Shown here: positions 42,104 to 54,541 of the stretch, piece by piece
How positions within the stretch are numbered: the stretch's first letter is position 1
How the letters are laid out: each line of letters begins with the position of its first letter
Source: a bacterium
GTDB taxonomy: Bacteria > Vulcanimicrobiota > JABDET01
Reading direction: 5' to 3'
Assembly (NCBI GenBank): GCA_021817145.1
Contig: JAKAVV010000005.1
Coordinates: forward strand, 1 to 64,000
DNA length: 64,000 nucleotides
The notes under the pieces: generated by a model
Told to the model about the DNA's origin: nothing
What the model saw: only the letters and a program-made list of their open reading frames with translations
Database searches by the model: none
Translations under genes and position numbers: made by a program

Positions 42104-43444
42104 ATGATTATCATGAAATTTGGCGGAACCTCTGTTGGAACTGCAGAGCGATTTTTGAATGTGGCAAATCTGATTCAGGGGAAAATCGCCGAGAAACCCG
42201 TTGTTGTGGTTTCTGCTGTTGGAGGGATTACCAATCTTCTTCTGCAGGCAGGTGAAGAATCTCTGCAGTTGGAACCATCCATCTCCAAACAAGAGGAGTT
42301 CCCTGCCAGCTTGAAAAGAATATATGAAATTCACGATGAAATTTTAAAATTTCTTCAACTGGATCCTGAATTTTTTCAGAAGTTTTATGTCGAACTCTCG
42401 GAAATTTATAAAGGGATTTCACTTTTAAAGGAGTTCTCTCCTCGCGCCCGAGATTTAGTTTCTTCTTATGGAGAGAGAATTTCAGCTCGAATTTTAGCTG
42501 CTTGCCTGCAGAAATTGAAAATTAATGCGCAAGCAGTAGATGCCTGGGATGCAGGGTTCATCACCACCAACGATTTTACCAATGCGCGTCTTCTTCCTGA
42601 TTCTCCACACAAATTAAATGAAGCCATTGGCAAAATGAATTTTCTGCCTGTCATCACTGGATTCATTGGGAAAAGCAGAGAGGGTCACATCACAACGATT
42701 GGAAGAGGTGGATCCGATTTTTCAGCCAGCCTCATTGGAGCAGCTGTTCAAGCAGGGATAATTGAAATATGGACAGATGTTTCAGGGATTATGACTTCTG
42801 ATCCTCGTTTGGCGCCTCAGGCAAAACCTCTGGACAGTTTAAGCTTTCAGGAAGCCGCTGAGCTCAGTTATTTTGGAGCGAAAATTTTGCATCCTAAAAC
42901 TATTGAACCCGCTATGAGAAAAAAGATTCCTGTTCTGGTAAAAAACAGTTTCAAGCCAGAAGAACCAGGAACCTTAATTCTGCCTGAAAGTGAAAAAGAA
43001 CCAGGGCTGAAAGCGGTTACTTTAAAAAGAGGAATTGTCAGAGTAAACCTTTACTCTTCTGGAATGTTGGAGGCTCCTGGTTTTTTATCTAGAGTTTTTA
43101 AAATTTTCGAAAAACACGAGATCAGCGTTGATGTGATTGCCACCTCAGAAGTCAATGTGTCTTTAACCCTGGACCATGCGGATGGGTTTGAAAAAGCAGT
43201 GTCTGAACTTTCTGAGTTTGCGGACGTAGAGGTGGAAAGAGATCGAGCGATTATTTGTCTGGTTGGGGAGGGATTAAAACAAACCCCTGGAATTGCGGGG
43301 AGGGTTTTTAAAATATTGGGGGATGCCTGTATTAATATCGAGATGATCTCTCAAGGAGCCTCTCAAATCAACTTAACCTTTGTGGTGCGTTCTTCTGACA
43401 GCGATAAAGCAATAAAGCTTTTGCATCGCGAGTTTTTCGAATAA
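42104..43444 (+). CDS. lysC: Aspartate kinase
   Basis: A 446-residue kinase that starts the lysine, methionine and threonine pathway. KFGGTSVG is the N-terminal motif, GRGGSDFSA marks the active site, and two ACT domains (about 300-445) bind the feedback effector (lysine or threonine). It is close to the monofunctional class. tilS starts 6 bases later. Confidence 0.96.
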   Translation: MIIMKFGGTSVGTAERFLNVANLIQGKIAEKPVVVVSAVGGITNLLLQAGEESLQLEPSISKQEEFPASLKRIYEIHDEILKFLQLDPEFFQKFYVELSEIYKGISLLKEFSPRARDLVSSYGERISARILAACLQKLKINAQAVDAWDAGFITTNDFTNARLLPDSPHKLNEAIGKMNFLPVITGFIGKSREGHITTIGRGGSDFSASLIGAAVQAGIIEIWTDVSGIMTSDPRLAPQAKPLDSLSFQEAAELSYFGAKILHPKTIEPAMRKKIPVLVKNSFKPEEPGTLILPESEKEPGLKAVTLKRGIVRVNLYSSGMLEAPGFLSRVFKIFEKHEISVDVIATSEVNVSLTLDHADGFEKAVSELSEFADVEVERDRAIICLVGEGLKQTPGIAGRVFKILGDACINIEMISQGASQINLTFVVRSSDSDKAIKLLHREFFE

Positions 43445-43449
43445 AAATC

Positions 43450-44871
43450 ATGAATGCGCACTTTTTAAAAGAACGGTTTTTGGAAAATCTTTCCCTTATC
43501 GGAGTTCAAGCAGGATCAGGGATTCTGCTGGCTGTTTCTGGTGGTCCTGATTCCATGGCTATGCTTCATCTCTTTTTTGAGCTTAAGGAATCTCTTGATT
43601 TGCGCCTTGAAGTCATTCATATCAATCATCATCTTCGCAATGGTGAAGCAGAAGAGGATGCCAGATTTGCGCAGAACCACTCAAAAATGCTAAATTTGCC
43701 TTTTAAACTTCTTCACTTCAAGATTTTCGAGTTTGCATTAAAAAAAAGGATTTCTATCGAAATGGCAGGACACAGGATTCGGCATCATTTTTTAAGACGT
43801 TACGCGAAAATTAAAAGATTGGATTACATTGCTCTTGCTCACACGGCATCCGATCAGGCTGAAACGGTTTTTTTGAATGCGCTGAGAGGCGCCGGCCCAA
43901 GAGGCTTGGGTGGAATCCCTCTCAAAAAAGATTCTTTTATCAGACCCTTACTCTGCTTTTCAAGAGAAGAGATTTTAAAATATGTAACAGAATTTGGGAT
44001 TCCTTACCGCACCGACTCTTCTAATGCGAACACAGAATATCAACGAAATTTAGTCAGGAATGAACTCTTTCCGCTCTTGGAAAAAAAAATTTCAAGAAAA
44101 ATTCAGTTTAATTTAGCCCGAACTGCCGCTATTTTTCAAGAAGAAGAGAAATGGTTAGAAGACCAGATACTTCCTCATCTTGAAAAAAGAGTTCGTTTCC
44201 TTGGGTATGGGGTTTATGAATTGACAGCTGCTCCAGGAGAATTTCCTCCTGCTCTGGAAAGAAGGATTCTTAGAAAATTTATTCAGATGGTCATCAAGAA
44301 CCTTGAAGGAGTGAGTTTCGATCATATTGAAAGTATAAGAAAACTGCTGGACAAGAGAACAGGGAAAAGATTTACACTTTCCGATTTCGTAATAGAAAGA
44401 ACGACTCAAGGATTAGCATTATCCAGAGCCTTTCAAAAGATGTCAACTGTTATCCCTGTGAATATTCCGGGGGAAATTATCATAGAAAAGTTAAAGGTTG
44501 TTTTTAAAACAGAATTGGTAGGTGTTCCCATCGTGGAAGAAAGAGTTAAAATGAAAGAGATGTTTGACGAGAAGGATCGGCATCAAACAAAAGAACAGTA
44601 TGGTTTTCTGGACTTCAATCTCCTTTCTCCCCCTTTTTTCATTCGCTTCCGAAGAGAAGGGGATTGGTTTTTTCAACCAGGAATTGCGGGTAGAAAAAAA
44701 CTTCAGGATTATTTTGTCAATAAAAAAATTCCGAGGCTTCTCCGAGATAAAATCCCTCTTTTTGAGGCAAATCAAGAGATTGTCTGGATTGGAGGATATG
44801 CTTTTTCTGAAAAGGCAATGGTTACTTCAAGAACGACCAAAATCATGAAACTCTCTTTGTCCCATGTTTGA
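43450..44871 (+). CDS. tilS: tRNA(Ile)-lysidine synthetase
   Basis: A 473-residue enzyme that adds lysine to C34 of tRNA-Ile(CAU). The ATP loop is SGGPDSMAML (about 31-40) and the HLRNGEAEEDARF segment follows. A C-terminal substrate domain is present. The order tilS-hpt-ftsH is widely conserved; tilS overlaps hpt by 8 bp. Confidence 0.96.
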   Translation: MNAHFLKERFLENLSLIGVQAGSGILLAVSGGPDSMAMLHLFFELKESLDLRLEVIHINHHLRNGEAEEDARFAQNHSKMLNLPFKLLHFKIFEFALKKRISIEMAGHRIRHHFLRRYAKIKRLDYIALAHTASDQAETVFLNALRGAGPRGLGGIPLKKDSFIRPLLCFSREEILKYVTEFGIPYRTDSSNANTEYQRNLVRNELFPLLEKKISRKIQFNLARTAAIFQEEEKWLEDQILPHLEKRVRFLGYGVYELTAAPGEFPPALERRILRKFIQMVIKNLEGVSFDHIESIRKLLDKRTGKRFTLSDFVIERTTQGLALSRAFQKMSTVIPVNIPGEIIIEKLKVVFKTELVGVPIVEERVKMKEMFDEKDRHQTKEQYGFLDFNLLSPPFFIRFRREGDWFFQPGIAGRKKLQDYFVNKKIPRLLRDKIPLFEANQEIVWIGGYAFSEKAMVTSRTTKIMKLSLSHV

Positions 44872-45433
44872 ATATCCTTTGCCTCATCCAGAACCTCCTG
44901 TTGAATTTGAAGAGATTTTGCTAACTGAGGCTGTGATTCAAAAAAGAGTAAAAGAACTGGGAGAACAGGTTTCAAAGGATTACCAGGAAAAAGATCTGCA
45001 TCTGGTGGCTCTCTTGAAAGGAGCTCTGGTGTTTCTCGCTGATTTTTCACGCGCTCTGCAAATACAAGTTACCCTTGATTTCATGGTTGTATCCAGCTAC
45101 ATATCCGCAAAAAGTTCAGGAGAGGCAAGAATTTTAAAAGATTTAGAGCTTCCAATTAAAGGACGACACGTCCTTGTTGTGGAAGATATCATTGACAATG
45201 GAGTTACTCTTCAAGCCATTATGGAAACCTTGAAATTAAGAAAACCCGCTTCTATAAAAATCTGCACTCTTCTGGACAAGTCAGAAGCGCGAAAGATCCC
45301 CGTAAAACCAGATTATAACGGATTTACGGTCCCAAATAAATTTCTGATTGGATACGGACTGGATTTTGAAGAAAAATATAGAAACTTTCCATACGTTGCT
45401 GTATTAAAAAAGGAGGCTTACGAAAGCCATTGA
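44864..45433 (+). CDS. hpt: Hypoxanthine phosphoribosyltransferase (first copy)
   Basis: A 189-residue enzyme of purine salvage. The PRPP-binding loop is VVEDIIDNGVTL (about 104-115). Residues GYGLDFEEKYRN give the substrate end. The second copy at 47701 is about as long but clearly diverged. It overlaps tilS by 8 bp and ftsH by 4 bp. Confidence 0.94.
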   Translation: MFEYPLPHPEPPVEFEEILLTEAVIQKRVKELGEQVSKDYQEKDLHLVALLKGALVFLADFSRALQIQVTLDFMVVSSYISAKSSGEARILKDLELPIKGRHVLVVEDIIDNGVTLQAIMETLKLRKPASIKICTLLDKSEARKIPVKPDYNGFTVPNKFLIGYGLDFEEKYRNFPYVAVLKKEAYESH

Positions 45434-47364
45434 GTAAGGGAACTCGCGGTTTTATTCTTGTTATTTTGTTTTTTTTGGCTATTCTGTTCATGGCACATTA
45501 TTTTCAAGGGTTTAGTCAGCAGCCAAAGCGTCTTTCATTCAGCCAATTTTTAATGGATGTAAAAGCGGGCAAGATTAAACAGGTAAAAATTGCCCGCCAT
45601 CGCAGCAGCGGTGTTTCCAGCATCAATGGCGTTTTCAGCGCTCCAGGCAAAAAAGAGTTTAAAACCAGGGCTCCAAACTATCCTAATCTTGTCCCTTTTC
45701 TTATTAAGCACCATGTTGCTGTTAGAGCGGAGAAAGTCAATGGCATGCAGTGGATTTATTTTCTTATTAATGTCGCTCCTTTTATTCTGATTCTTGTTTT
45801 TATTGTCTGGATGATGAGGCAGGCTCATGTGGGGGGAAGCGCTGCTTTTTCTTTTGGGAAAAGCAAACATAAAATGTTAAATGAAAACCGCACAAAGGTT
45901 TCGTTTGATGATGTGGCAGGGGTTGAAGAAGCAAAAGAAGAGCTGCAGGAAATCGTGGAATTTTTAAAAAACCCCAAGCGTTTCCAGGCATTAGGAGCCA
46001 GGATTCCAAAAGGAGTTCTTCTGATTGGCCCTCCTGGATCAGGGAAAACCCTTTTAGCTAAAGCGGTATCAGGGGAAGCAGGAGTCCCTTTCTTTTCTTT
46101 GAGCGGATCTGAATTTGTGGAAATGTTTGTCGGGGTAGGGGCTGCTCGTGTCAGGGATCTGTTTGAACAAGCTAAAAGAAATGCCCCCTGCATTGTGTTT
46201 GTGGATGAGATTGATGCAGTTGGAAGGCAGAGAGGGGCAGGACTTGGAGGTGGCCATGATGAACGAGAACAAACTCTAAATCAGCTCCTTGTAGAAATGG
46301 ATGGATTTGAGCCTAACAGCGGGGTTATTATTCTGGCAGCCACAAACCGCCCTGATGTTCTGGATCCGGCACTTTTAAGGGCAGGCCGTTTTGATAGACA
46401 GGTTATTCTGGATAGACCGGATATTGTGGGCAGAAACGCTATTTTAAAAATTCATGCGCGGAAAAAAGTGCTGCATCCTGATGTAAATCTAGATCACTTA
46501 GCTAAAAGGACTCCTGGATTTTCAGGGGCTGATCTGGAAAATCTTTTAAATGAAGCGGCTCTTTTAGCAGCAAGAGCGGGAAAGAAATTCATTGAAATGG
46601 TTGACTGTGAAGAGGCGATTGATAGAGTTTTAATGGGACCTGCTAAAAAAAGCAAAGTGATGAGCGAGAAAGAAAAAACAAGAACAGCCTATCATGAAGC
46701 AGGACATGCTCTTGTTGGAAAGCTGCTTCCTCATGCGGATCCTGTTCGAAAAGTCACTGTCCTGCCAAGAGGAATGGCTCTTGGGGTAACCTGGTCTCAT
46801 CCTGAAGAAGATAAATATAATCGCACAAAAGAGGAGTTAATCGCTCAAATCACAGTTGCCATGGGTGGCAGAGCAGCTGAAGAATTGGCTTTTGGTGAAA
46901 TCTCCACAGGAGCGTCCAATGATATTGAAAAAGCCACTGAACTGGCGCGCGCCATGATCACAGAGTTTGGAATGAGCGAGCGGTTAGGTCCCCGATCTTT
47001 TGGCAGGAAAAATCGAGCTGTTTTTTTGGGAAGAGATCTCATGGAGGACAGAAATTACTCTGAAACCGTTGCTTCTAAAATAGACGAGGAGGTCAATGGA
47101 ATTATTGATCAATGTCATCAGGATGCGGTAAAGCTGCTGACCGAGAATCGAAATACACTGGATCGAATAGCAAAAGAGCTTCAGGATCATGAGGTTCTAG
47201 AAGGACCTGATCTGGATAAAATCATGCAAGGGGAGCCTCTTGATAAGCCCAAAAAATCTGAACAGCCTGCTGTTACTCCTGCTCAAGCAGAACCAAATCC
47301 TCCAGAGAACATTGCCGCTCAGGTGAAAATCCCGCAAGGAAAGGTGGTGCCTCAAGAAGGTTGA
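45430..47364 (+). CDS. ftsH: ATP-dependent zinc metalloprotease FtsH
   Basis: A 644-residue membrane protease. Two membrane helices (about 8-25 and 110-128) flank a periplasmic part. The AAA domain has [12 protein letters not shown] (Walker A) and [16 protein letters not shown] (about 420) is the zinc site. The start is TTG at 45430, overlapping hpt. Confidence 0.97.
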   Translation: MSKGTRGFILVILFFLAILFMAHYFQGFSQQPKRLSFSQFLMDVKAGKIKQVKIARHRSSGVSSINGVFSAPGKKEFKTRAPNYPNLVPFLIKHHVAVRAEKVNGMQWIYFLINVAPFILILVFIVWMMRQAHVGGSAAFSFGKSKHKMLNENRTKVSFDDVAGVEEAKEELQEIVEFLKNPKRFQALGARIPKGVLLIGPPGSGKTLLAKAVSGEAGVPFFSLSGSEFVEMFVGVGAARVRDLFEQAKRNAPCIVFVDEIDAVGRQRGAGLGGGHDEREQTLNQLLVEMDGFEPNSGVIILAATNRPDVLDPALLRAGRFDRQVILDRPDIVGRNAILKIHARKKVLHPDVNLDHLAKRTPGFSGADLENLLNEAALLAARAGKKFIEMVDCEEAIDRVLMGPAKKSKVMSEKEKTRTAYHEAGHALVGKLLPHADPVRKVTVLPRGMALGVTWSHPEEDKYNRTKEELIAQITVAMGGRAAEELAFGEISTGASNDIEKATELARAMITEFGMSERLGPRSFGRKNRAVFLGRDLMEDRNYSETVASKIDEEVNGIIDQCHQDAVKLLTENRNTLDRIAKELQDHEVLEGPDLDKIMQGEPLDKPKKSEQPAVTPAQAEPNPPENIAAQVKIPQGKVVPQEG

Positions 47365-47681
47365 AAAAAAATTTCGCTCACAAAAGCGAAGAAGAGTTTG
47401 CCAAAATTCTTGATTATTATCAAATCCGATGGGAATATGAACCCCATGCTTTTCCAATTGCGTGGGATAGAGAAGGGAATGTTGTCCAGAGATTCACCCC
47501 GGATTTTTACCTTCCCGACTTAAATCTTTATATTGAATTAACCACTCTGAAGCAGAGACTGGTGACAAAAAAGAATCGAAAGATCCGCCTTCTAAAAGAA
47601 TTTTATCCTGACGTCAACTTAAAAGTTTTTTATGGAAAGGATTATCGCTCACTTCTTGTGAAATATGGATTTGGGGAATAA
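47361..47681 (+). CDS. Small PD-(D/E)XK-like protein
   Basis: A 106-residue protein. FTPDFYLPDLNLYIELTTLKQ (about 43-63) fits a PD-x(n)-(D/E)-x-x nuclease core, and a later Lys could complete it. Close relatives often sit next to ftsH or hpt, but I know no function. The start is TTG. Confidence 0.7.
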   Translation: MKKNFAHKSEEEFAKILDYYQIRWEYEPHAFPIAWDREGNVVQRFTPDFYLPDLNLYIELTTLKQRLVTKKNRKIRLLKEFYPDVNLKVFYGKDYRSLLVKYGFGE

Positions 47682-47700
47682 AAGGGAGGGGAAAAAGGGG

Positions 47701-48240
47701 ATGTTAAAGGATGTTGAAGAGGTTGTTTTCAGCGAGGCTCAAATTCAAGAACGAATTAAAAAACTCTGTGAGGAGATTGCAGATGCTTATGAAAAAAAGC
47801 CTGTTTTACTGGTGGGAATCTTAAAAGGCTGCCTGTTTTTTATGGCTGATTTAATGAGAAAATTGGATATCCCAGTGGCAATTGATTTTATTTCTGTTTC
47901 ATCTTACGGTCCTTCAACCGAAAAAACGGGGGCTGTGAAAATTTTGAAAGATTTGGACACTCCGATTCAGGATAAACATGTTCTTATTATAGAAGATGTT
48001 GTGGATACAGGTTTAACGCTCGGGTATCTTTTGCGGAATTTGAAAGAGAGGTCCCCTGCTTCTCTGCAAGTATGCTCGCTTTTAGACAAACCGGATTATC
48101 GAATTGTCGGGATCCCTTTGCAATTCAAGGGATTTGAGTTGGGGAAAAAGTTTGTTGTTGGATACGGGCTGGATTATCAAGGAAAATACCGCCATCTCCC
48201 TTTTATCGCTTCTTTAAAAAAGGAGATCTGTCCTCTTTAA
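47701..48240 (+). CDS. Hypoxanthine phosphoribosyltransferase (second copy)
   Basis: A 179-residue enzyme from ATG 47701, after GGAGGGGAAAAAGGGG. IIEDVVDTGLTLGYLL is the PRPP loop and GYGLDYQGKYRHLPF the C-terminal motif. It differs from the first copy in many surface positions, so they may have different base preference (hypoxanthine or xanthine/guanine). ftsH and the small nuclease-like gene lie between the copies. Confidence 0.92.
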   Translation: MLKDVEEVVFSEAQIQERIKKLCEEIADAYEKKPVLLVGILKGCLFFMADLMRKLDIPVAIDFISVSSYGPSTEKTGAVKILKDLDTPIQDKHVLIIEDVVDTGLTLGYLLRNLKERSPASLQVCSLLDKPDYRIVGIPLQFKGFELGKKFVVGYGLDYQGKYRHLPFIASLKKEICPL

Positions 48241-48933
48241 ATGAGCACTCTGCCGCTCTATCATCTGCAGCAAATTGATTCCCGAATGGAAAGCATTGAA
48301 AACGAGCTGAGTCTGCTACTGGAACCCTTAGCTGAAGAAAAAGGATTTCAAGAGGTTTCTTATTCTTACGAACGGGTTGAAAAAAAACGGAAAGAAGCTG
48401 AACGTCTGCAGAAAGCGGCTGAGATGGAACTGTCCAGCATTGAATCCGAAAAAAAAGCGGTTGAGAAGAAACTGTACAGCGGGAAAGTAACGAATTCAAA
48501 AGAGCTTTTGCAATTAGAAAAAGAGATTCAGCAAATTCAGAAAAAGCGGGATGTCATGGATGAGAGAATTTTAAAAGGGATGGAAACCCTTGAGCAGCTC
48601 GAAAAGGAAAGTTCCTTTAAAAAAAAAGAGATGGAAGCAGCAAAAGCCAGTTTAGAAATCGCTCAAAAAAACAGGGAGGGGGAAAAAACAAACCTGGTTC
48701 AAGCATTAGATGAATTGAAAAGGAAAAGAGAAAACCAGCTTCAAGCCATCAATTTGGAATGGATTGATTTATATCTCTCTCTTAAAGATAAAAAAGATGG
48801 TGTTGCTGTCGCAAAAGTGGAAAATCAGGCGTGCGGCGGCTGTTTTATGGAGGTTCCTGGCACCCTGATTCAAAAAGCCCGATCTTTAGAAATGGTTACC
48901 TGCAGCTCTTGCGGCAGGATCCTTGTGATGTAA
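48241..48933 (+). CDS. Coiled-coil protein with C4 zinc ribbon
   Basis: A 230-residue CT398-like protein: a long antiparallel coiled coil (about 5-180) and a C-terminal zinc ribbon (CGGCFMEVP...CSSCGRILVM). It may bind nucleic acid or RNase-related proteins; the role is not settled. It starts directly after hpt2. Confidence 0.85.
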   Translation: MSTLPLYHLQQIDSRMESIENELSLLLEPLAEEKGFQEVSYSYERVEKKRKEAERLQKAAEMELSSIESEKKAVEKKLYSGKVTNSKELLQLEKEIQQIQKKRDVMDERILKGMETLEQLEKESSFKKKEMEAAKASLEIAQKNREGEKTNLVQALDELKRKRENQLQAINLEWIDLYLSLKDKKDGVAVAKVENQACGGCFMEVPGTLIQKARSLEMVTCSSCGRILVM

Positions 48934-48966
48934 AAAGAACTGTTTAAATTTGGAGGAGATTAATGA

Positions 48967-49257
48967 ATGCCGTATAGACCTTGTGTTTTCCGATCCTCCC
49001 AGTTGGGAATTTTCCAATGCGAAAAACATTTTTTTCAGCACAGCGATCCAGAACAGTATGAACAATTATATCAGTTCTGTCTGGAGCATGTGCCTGACCG
49101 CTTTTGCCCCCATATTGACTTTGGATTTAACATGCAGGAAAAGCCGCCAAAAGTATATATCAACTGCACCCATACTTATTATGCTCGACCCTTAAAAAGT
49201 TTCGCGGAATGCGCTCAGTGCGATTTCCCTGACAAAGAAGGATTTTCTTTAGGATAA
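48967..49257 (+). CDS. Cys/His-rich protein of unknown function
   Basis: A 96-residue protein from ATG 48967, 10 bases after GGAGG. It carries seven Cys and several His (CEKHFFQH, CLEHVPDRFCPH, CAQC), which could bind metal. Not recognised. It starts 3 bases before purA. Confidence 0.55.
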   Translation: MPYRPCVFRSSQLGIFQCEKHFFQHSDPEQYEQLYQFCLEHVPDRFCPHIDFGFNMQEKPPKVYINCTHTYYARPLKSFAECAQCDFPDKEGFSLG

Positions 49258-51521
<2,264 letters not shown>

Positions 51522-51528
51522 TATAAAA

Positions 51529-52146
51529 GTGCTGATAAAAATCGATCCTGAATCTCCAAATTCAAATCATATTGACCGAGTCGTTGGGTTTTTGAAATCA
51601 GAAAAAGTGATTGCTTACCCAACAGATACGGTCTATGGGATTGGCTGCGAATTGTCTAACAGAAAAGGGATAGAGCGGATCTATCAAATGAAGCATCTTT
51701 CCCGTCATAAACCTTTAAGTTTAATCTGCAAGGACTTAAAAGAGATCAGCCAATACGCTGTCCTTTCCAATCAAGCGCATAAACTGATGAAAAGGCTGCT
51801 CCCTGGCCCTTACACTTTTATTTTAAAAGCGACTCGCGAGGTTCCAAAATTGGTTCTGACCAATCAAAGAACAGTCGGAATTCGAATTCCCGACAACAAG
51901 ATCTGCCTCTCTGTCGCGCAAAATTTGGATTACCCTTTAATTAATACCAGCGCCCTTACTTCTGACAACGAATTTTTAAGCGACCCTGTTGAAATTGACA
52001 AAAAATTTGGATTTTCTTTAGATCTGGTTGTAGATGGCGGACTGCTTATCTCTGACCCCTCCACAATTCTGGATTTAACCCAGGACACAGTGCAGGTGGT
52101 TCGTGAAGGGAAGGGGTCCCTTGATTTTTTAATGACGAAAACGTGA
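51529..52146 (+). CDS. tsaC: L-threonylcarbamoyladenylate synthase
   Basis: A 205-residue YrdC/Sua5 protein; it makes the intermediate for the t6A tRNA modification. KSEKVIAYPTDTVYGIGCE and KHLSRHKPLSLIC are the motifs. The start is GTG. Confidence 0.93.
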   Translation: MLIKIDPESPNSNHIDRVVGFLKSEKVIAYPTDTVYGIGCELSNRKGIERIYQMKHLSRHKPLSLICKDLKEISQYAVLSNQAHKLMKRLLPGPYTFILKATREVPKLVLTNQRTVGIRIPDNKICLSVAQNLDYPLINTSALTSDNEFLSDPVEIDKKFGFSLDLVVDGGLLISDPSTILDLTQDTVQVVREGKGSLDFLMTKT

Positions 52147-52165
52147 AAACGTAAAGAGGTGAAAA

Positions 52166-52987
52166 ATGGAAAAAAATCCGTGGAATGACGTGGCGGCCGG
52201 ATGGAAAAATTGGTGGCCTGTTATTGACAAAGCGGGAAAACCAGTCAGTTTGAAATTAACTGAACTTTCTAGAATCAAGCCAGGAGATCGAGTGCTTGAT
52301 CTTGCGACAGGTGCTGGAGAACCTGCCCTGACTGCTGCAGAGGCTGTAGGGGAAATAGGGCAGGTCCTTGGGATTGATGCCTCCCCCCAAATGCTGGCTT
52401 TTGCTCAGACCAGAGCCAGAAATCTTGGTTTAAAAAATGTGGAATTTAGAGAAGGGGACATGCACGTTTTCTCCTGTGAAGAAAATCAGTTTGACGCTGC
52501 TCTCTGCAGATGGGGATTGATGTTTGTCCAGGATTTGAATCTTTTCCTCGAAAAGATTCGCAAGCTTTTAAAAAGGGGGGGAAGATTTGCTTTTGCGGTT
52601 TGGAGCACACCGGATAAAGTTCCTATGATGTCAATTGGGATGGAAGAAATTCAAAAACAATACGGCGTCATTGAACGCCCTCCTGGATTTCCGGATCCAA
52701 GCAAACTAGCTGACCCAGCTAGTTTAATGAAACAGCTTGAAAAAGCAGGGTTCAAGGAGATTAAATTTGAAAGGATACAGGTGGAATATGAATGGGAATC
52801 TGCTGAGGATTTCACCTTGTATCGCAAGGAAGTTGCCCCTCCTTTTCGAGCTCTGCTTTCAGGGAAATCAGAGGAAACTCGAAAAGAGATCCTGGATAAA
52901 CTGACCCACAGTGCTAAAAAGCATATCAACAAAGAGGGAAAACTTCTGCTTCAAAATGAGAGTTTGTGTTTTTCCGCAGGACATTAG
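52166..52987 (+). CDS. SAM-dependent methyltransferase
   Basis: A 273-residue class I methyltransferase with motif VLDLATGAGEPAL (about 44-56) and GIDASPQML. AGAGGTGAAAA precedes the ATG. Similar to ubiquinone/menaquinone C-methyltransferases; the substrate is unknown. Confidence 0.9.
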   Translation: MEKNPWNDVAAGWKNWWPVIDKAGKPVSLKLTELSRIKPGDRVLDLATGAGEPALTAAEAVGEIGQVLGIDASPQMLAFAQTRARNLGLKNVEFREGDMHVFSCEENQFDAALCRWGLMFVQDLNLFLEKIRKLLKRGGRFAFAVWSTPDKVPMMSIGMEEIQKQYGVIERPPGFPDPSKLADPASLMKQLEKAGFKEIKFERIQVEYEWESAEDFTLYRKEVAPPFRALLSGKSEETRKEILDKLTHSAKKHINKEGKLLLQNESLCFSAGH

Positions 52988-53110
52988 TTTGTCAAATTAG
53001 AGTTTATCAAGCTAGACAGACTGCTTTTTATAGATAAATGAAATACCCAAGGATTTAGCGATTCAGCTGCAGAAATACAAGTGAGAAGTTCATTGTTTGG
53101 AGGAAGAAAA

Positions 53111-54532
53111 ATGCAAATTGTTTTAACGACTTTTGAACACCTGCCTATTCGAGTAGGCGGACTGAGCGAAGCTGCCACATCCATTGGAGAATCTCTTGTG
53201 AAATTAGGGCATGAGCCTCTTGTTTTTATGCCTTCTCATGGCATTCATCTGGATACCAATGAATTGAAACCGGTATTAACAGATGAATTTTCGATTCAGG
53301 TTGGTTCGGATTGGTTTCCGACAAAAGTTTATCAAGCTGAAAGAAAAAAAGTAAAGATGTATCTTTTTTCAAATCCGGTTTTGGATAGAAAAGAGGTTTA
53401 TGGAGATTTTGGAAACCAATTTGAAAAGATTTTCCATTTTTCAAAGGCTGTTCCCGCGTTTTTAAATACCCTTATTTCTAGAAACAAGAAAAAGCCTGAT
53501 GTTTTTCACTGTAATGACTGGCATGGACTTCTGGCAGCCACTTATGCCAAAAAGTATTTCAGAACTCCTTTTGTTTATACGATCCATCGTTTGTGCAATC
53601 CTCAGATTACGATTCAGCTTTTGCGGGAAAAAGGGTTTTCTGATATTTTACGATCCGAGTTTATGCAGAATGATCTTTATCAATTAGAACCTCATGGTGG
53701 ATTTGAGTGTCAGATTCTTAACACAGTGAGCTTAACTTATCTGGAAGAAGAATGGGAGCGGTTTTTCAAGCGCTTTGAAGGAAAGGCAACGTATGTCTGG
53801 AATGGAATTGACGCTTCATTCTGGGATCCTCAAAAACTTGAAAACTCAAAACTTTCACGAGTAGAAAGAAGGAAAAACCTCCTTTCCAAAAATGGGTTTA
53901 AAGATGGCCCTCTTTTCTTTTATGTTGGAAGGCTGGATCCCGAACAAAAAGGGGTTGACCATTTTATTCATGCGATTGAGCATGTGATGTCCAATGGGAC
54001 AGAGAAGAAGGAGAATTTACGGTTCATTATTTTAGGATCAGGAGAAAAGTATTTAGAAGATCAGATCCATCATCTTGAAGAAAAATACCCTGAAAATGTG
54101 AAAGGAATTATCGGATATTTAGGAAGAGAAGTAACAAGAGAATATTATGCATCCGCCGATTTTTGTGTTATCCCTTCAAATTTTGAGCCATTTGGGCTTG
54201 TTCAACTGGAAGCCATGTGTCTTGGGAGCATTCCGATTGGAACAAAGGTGGGCGGGATCAATGATACAGTCATTGATGTCGAGTTAAATTCTGAAAAAGG
54301 AACAGGGAAACTCGTTCCCCCTAAAAATCCTGAGGCTCTGGCTAAAGCCATTGAAGAAGGAGCCAAATGGGTTTTTGATAAACAAGATTTAGTAAAAAAA
54401 TGGAGAGAAAATGGGAGAATTCATGCGACAACCGAGTTTACATGGGAAAAAGCAGCTGCCCGATATGCGCAGCTGTATCAAGATGCGGTCAGCATGAAAA
54501 TTTCATTTGTGCAGTACAAAAAACCTTATTAA
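53111..54532 (+). CDS. Glycogen/starch synthase-like glycosyltransferase
   Basis: A 473-residue GT5-type enzyme from ATG 53111, after TGGAGGAAGAAAA. VGGLSEAATSIGESL near the N-terminus matches the ADP-glucose loop, HCNDWHG the acceptor region, and EPFGLVQLEAMCLG the catalytic Glu motif. galT is next, suggesting sugar nucleotide metabolism. Confidence 0.88.
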   Translation: MQIVLTTFEHLPIRVGGLSEAATSIGESLVKLGHEPLVFMPSHGIHLDTNELKPVLTDEFSIQVGSDWFPTKVYQAERKKVKMYLFSNPVLDRKEVYGDFGNQFEKIFHFSKAVPAFLNTLISRNKKKPDVFHCNDWHGLLAATYAKKYFRTPFVYTIHRLCNPQITIQLLREKGFSDILRSEFMQNDLYQLEPHGGFECQILNTVSLTYLEEEWERFFKRFEGKATYVWNGIDASFWDPQKLENSKLSRVERRKNLLSKNGFKDGPLFFYVGRLDPEQKGVDHFIHAIEHVMSNGTEKKENLRFIILGSGEKYLEDQIHHLEEKYPENVKGIIGYLGREVTREYYASADFCVIPSNFEPFGLVQLEAMCLGSIPIGTKVGGINDTVIDVELNSEKGTGKLVPPKNPEALAKAIEEGAKWVFDKQDLVKKWRENGRIHATTEFTWEKAAARYAQLYQDAVSMKISFVQYKKPY

Positions 54533-54541
54533 GGAGAAAAT

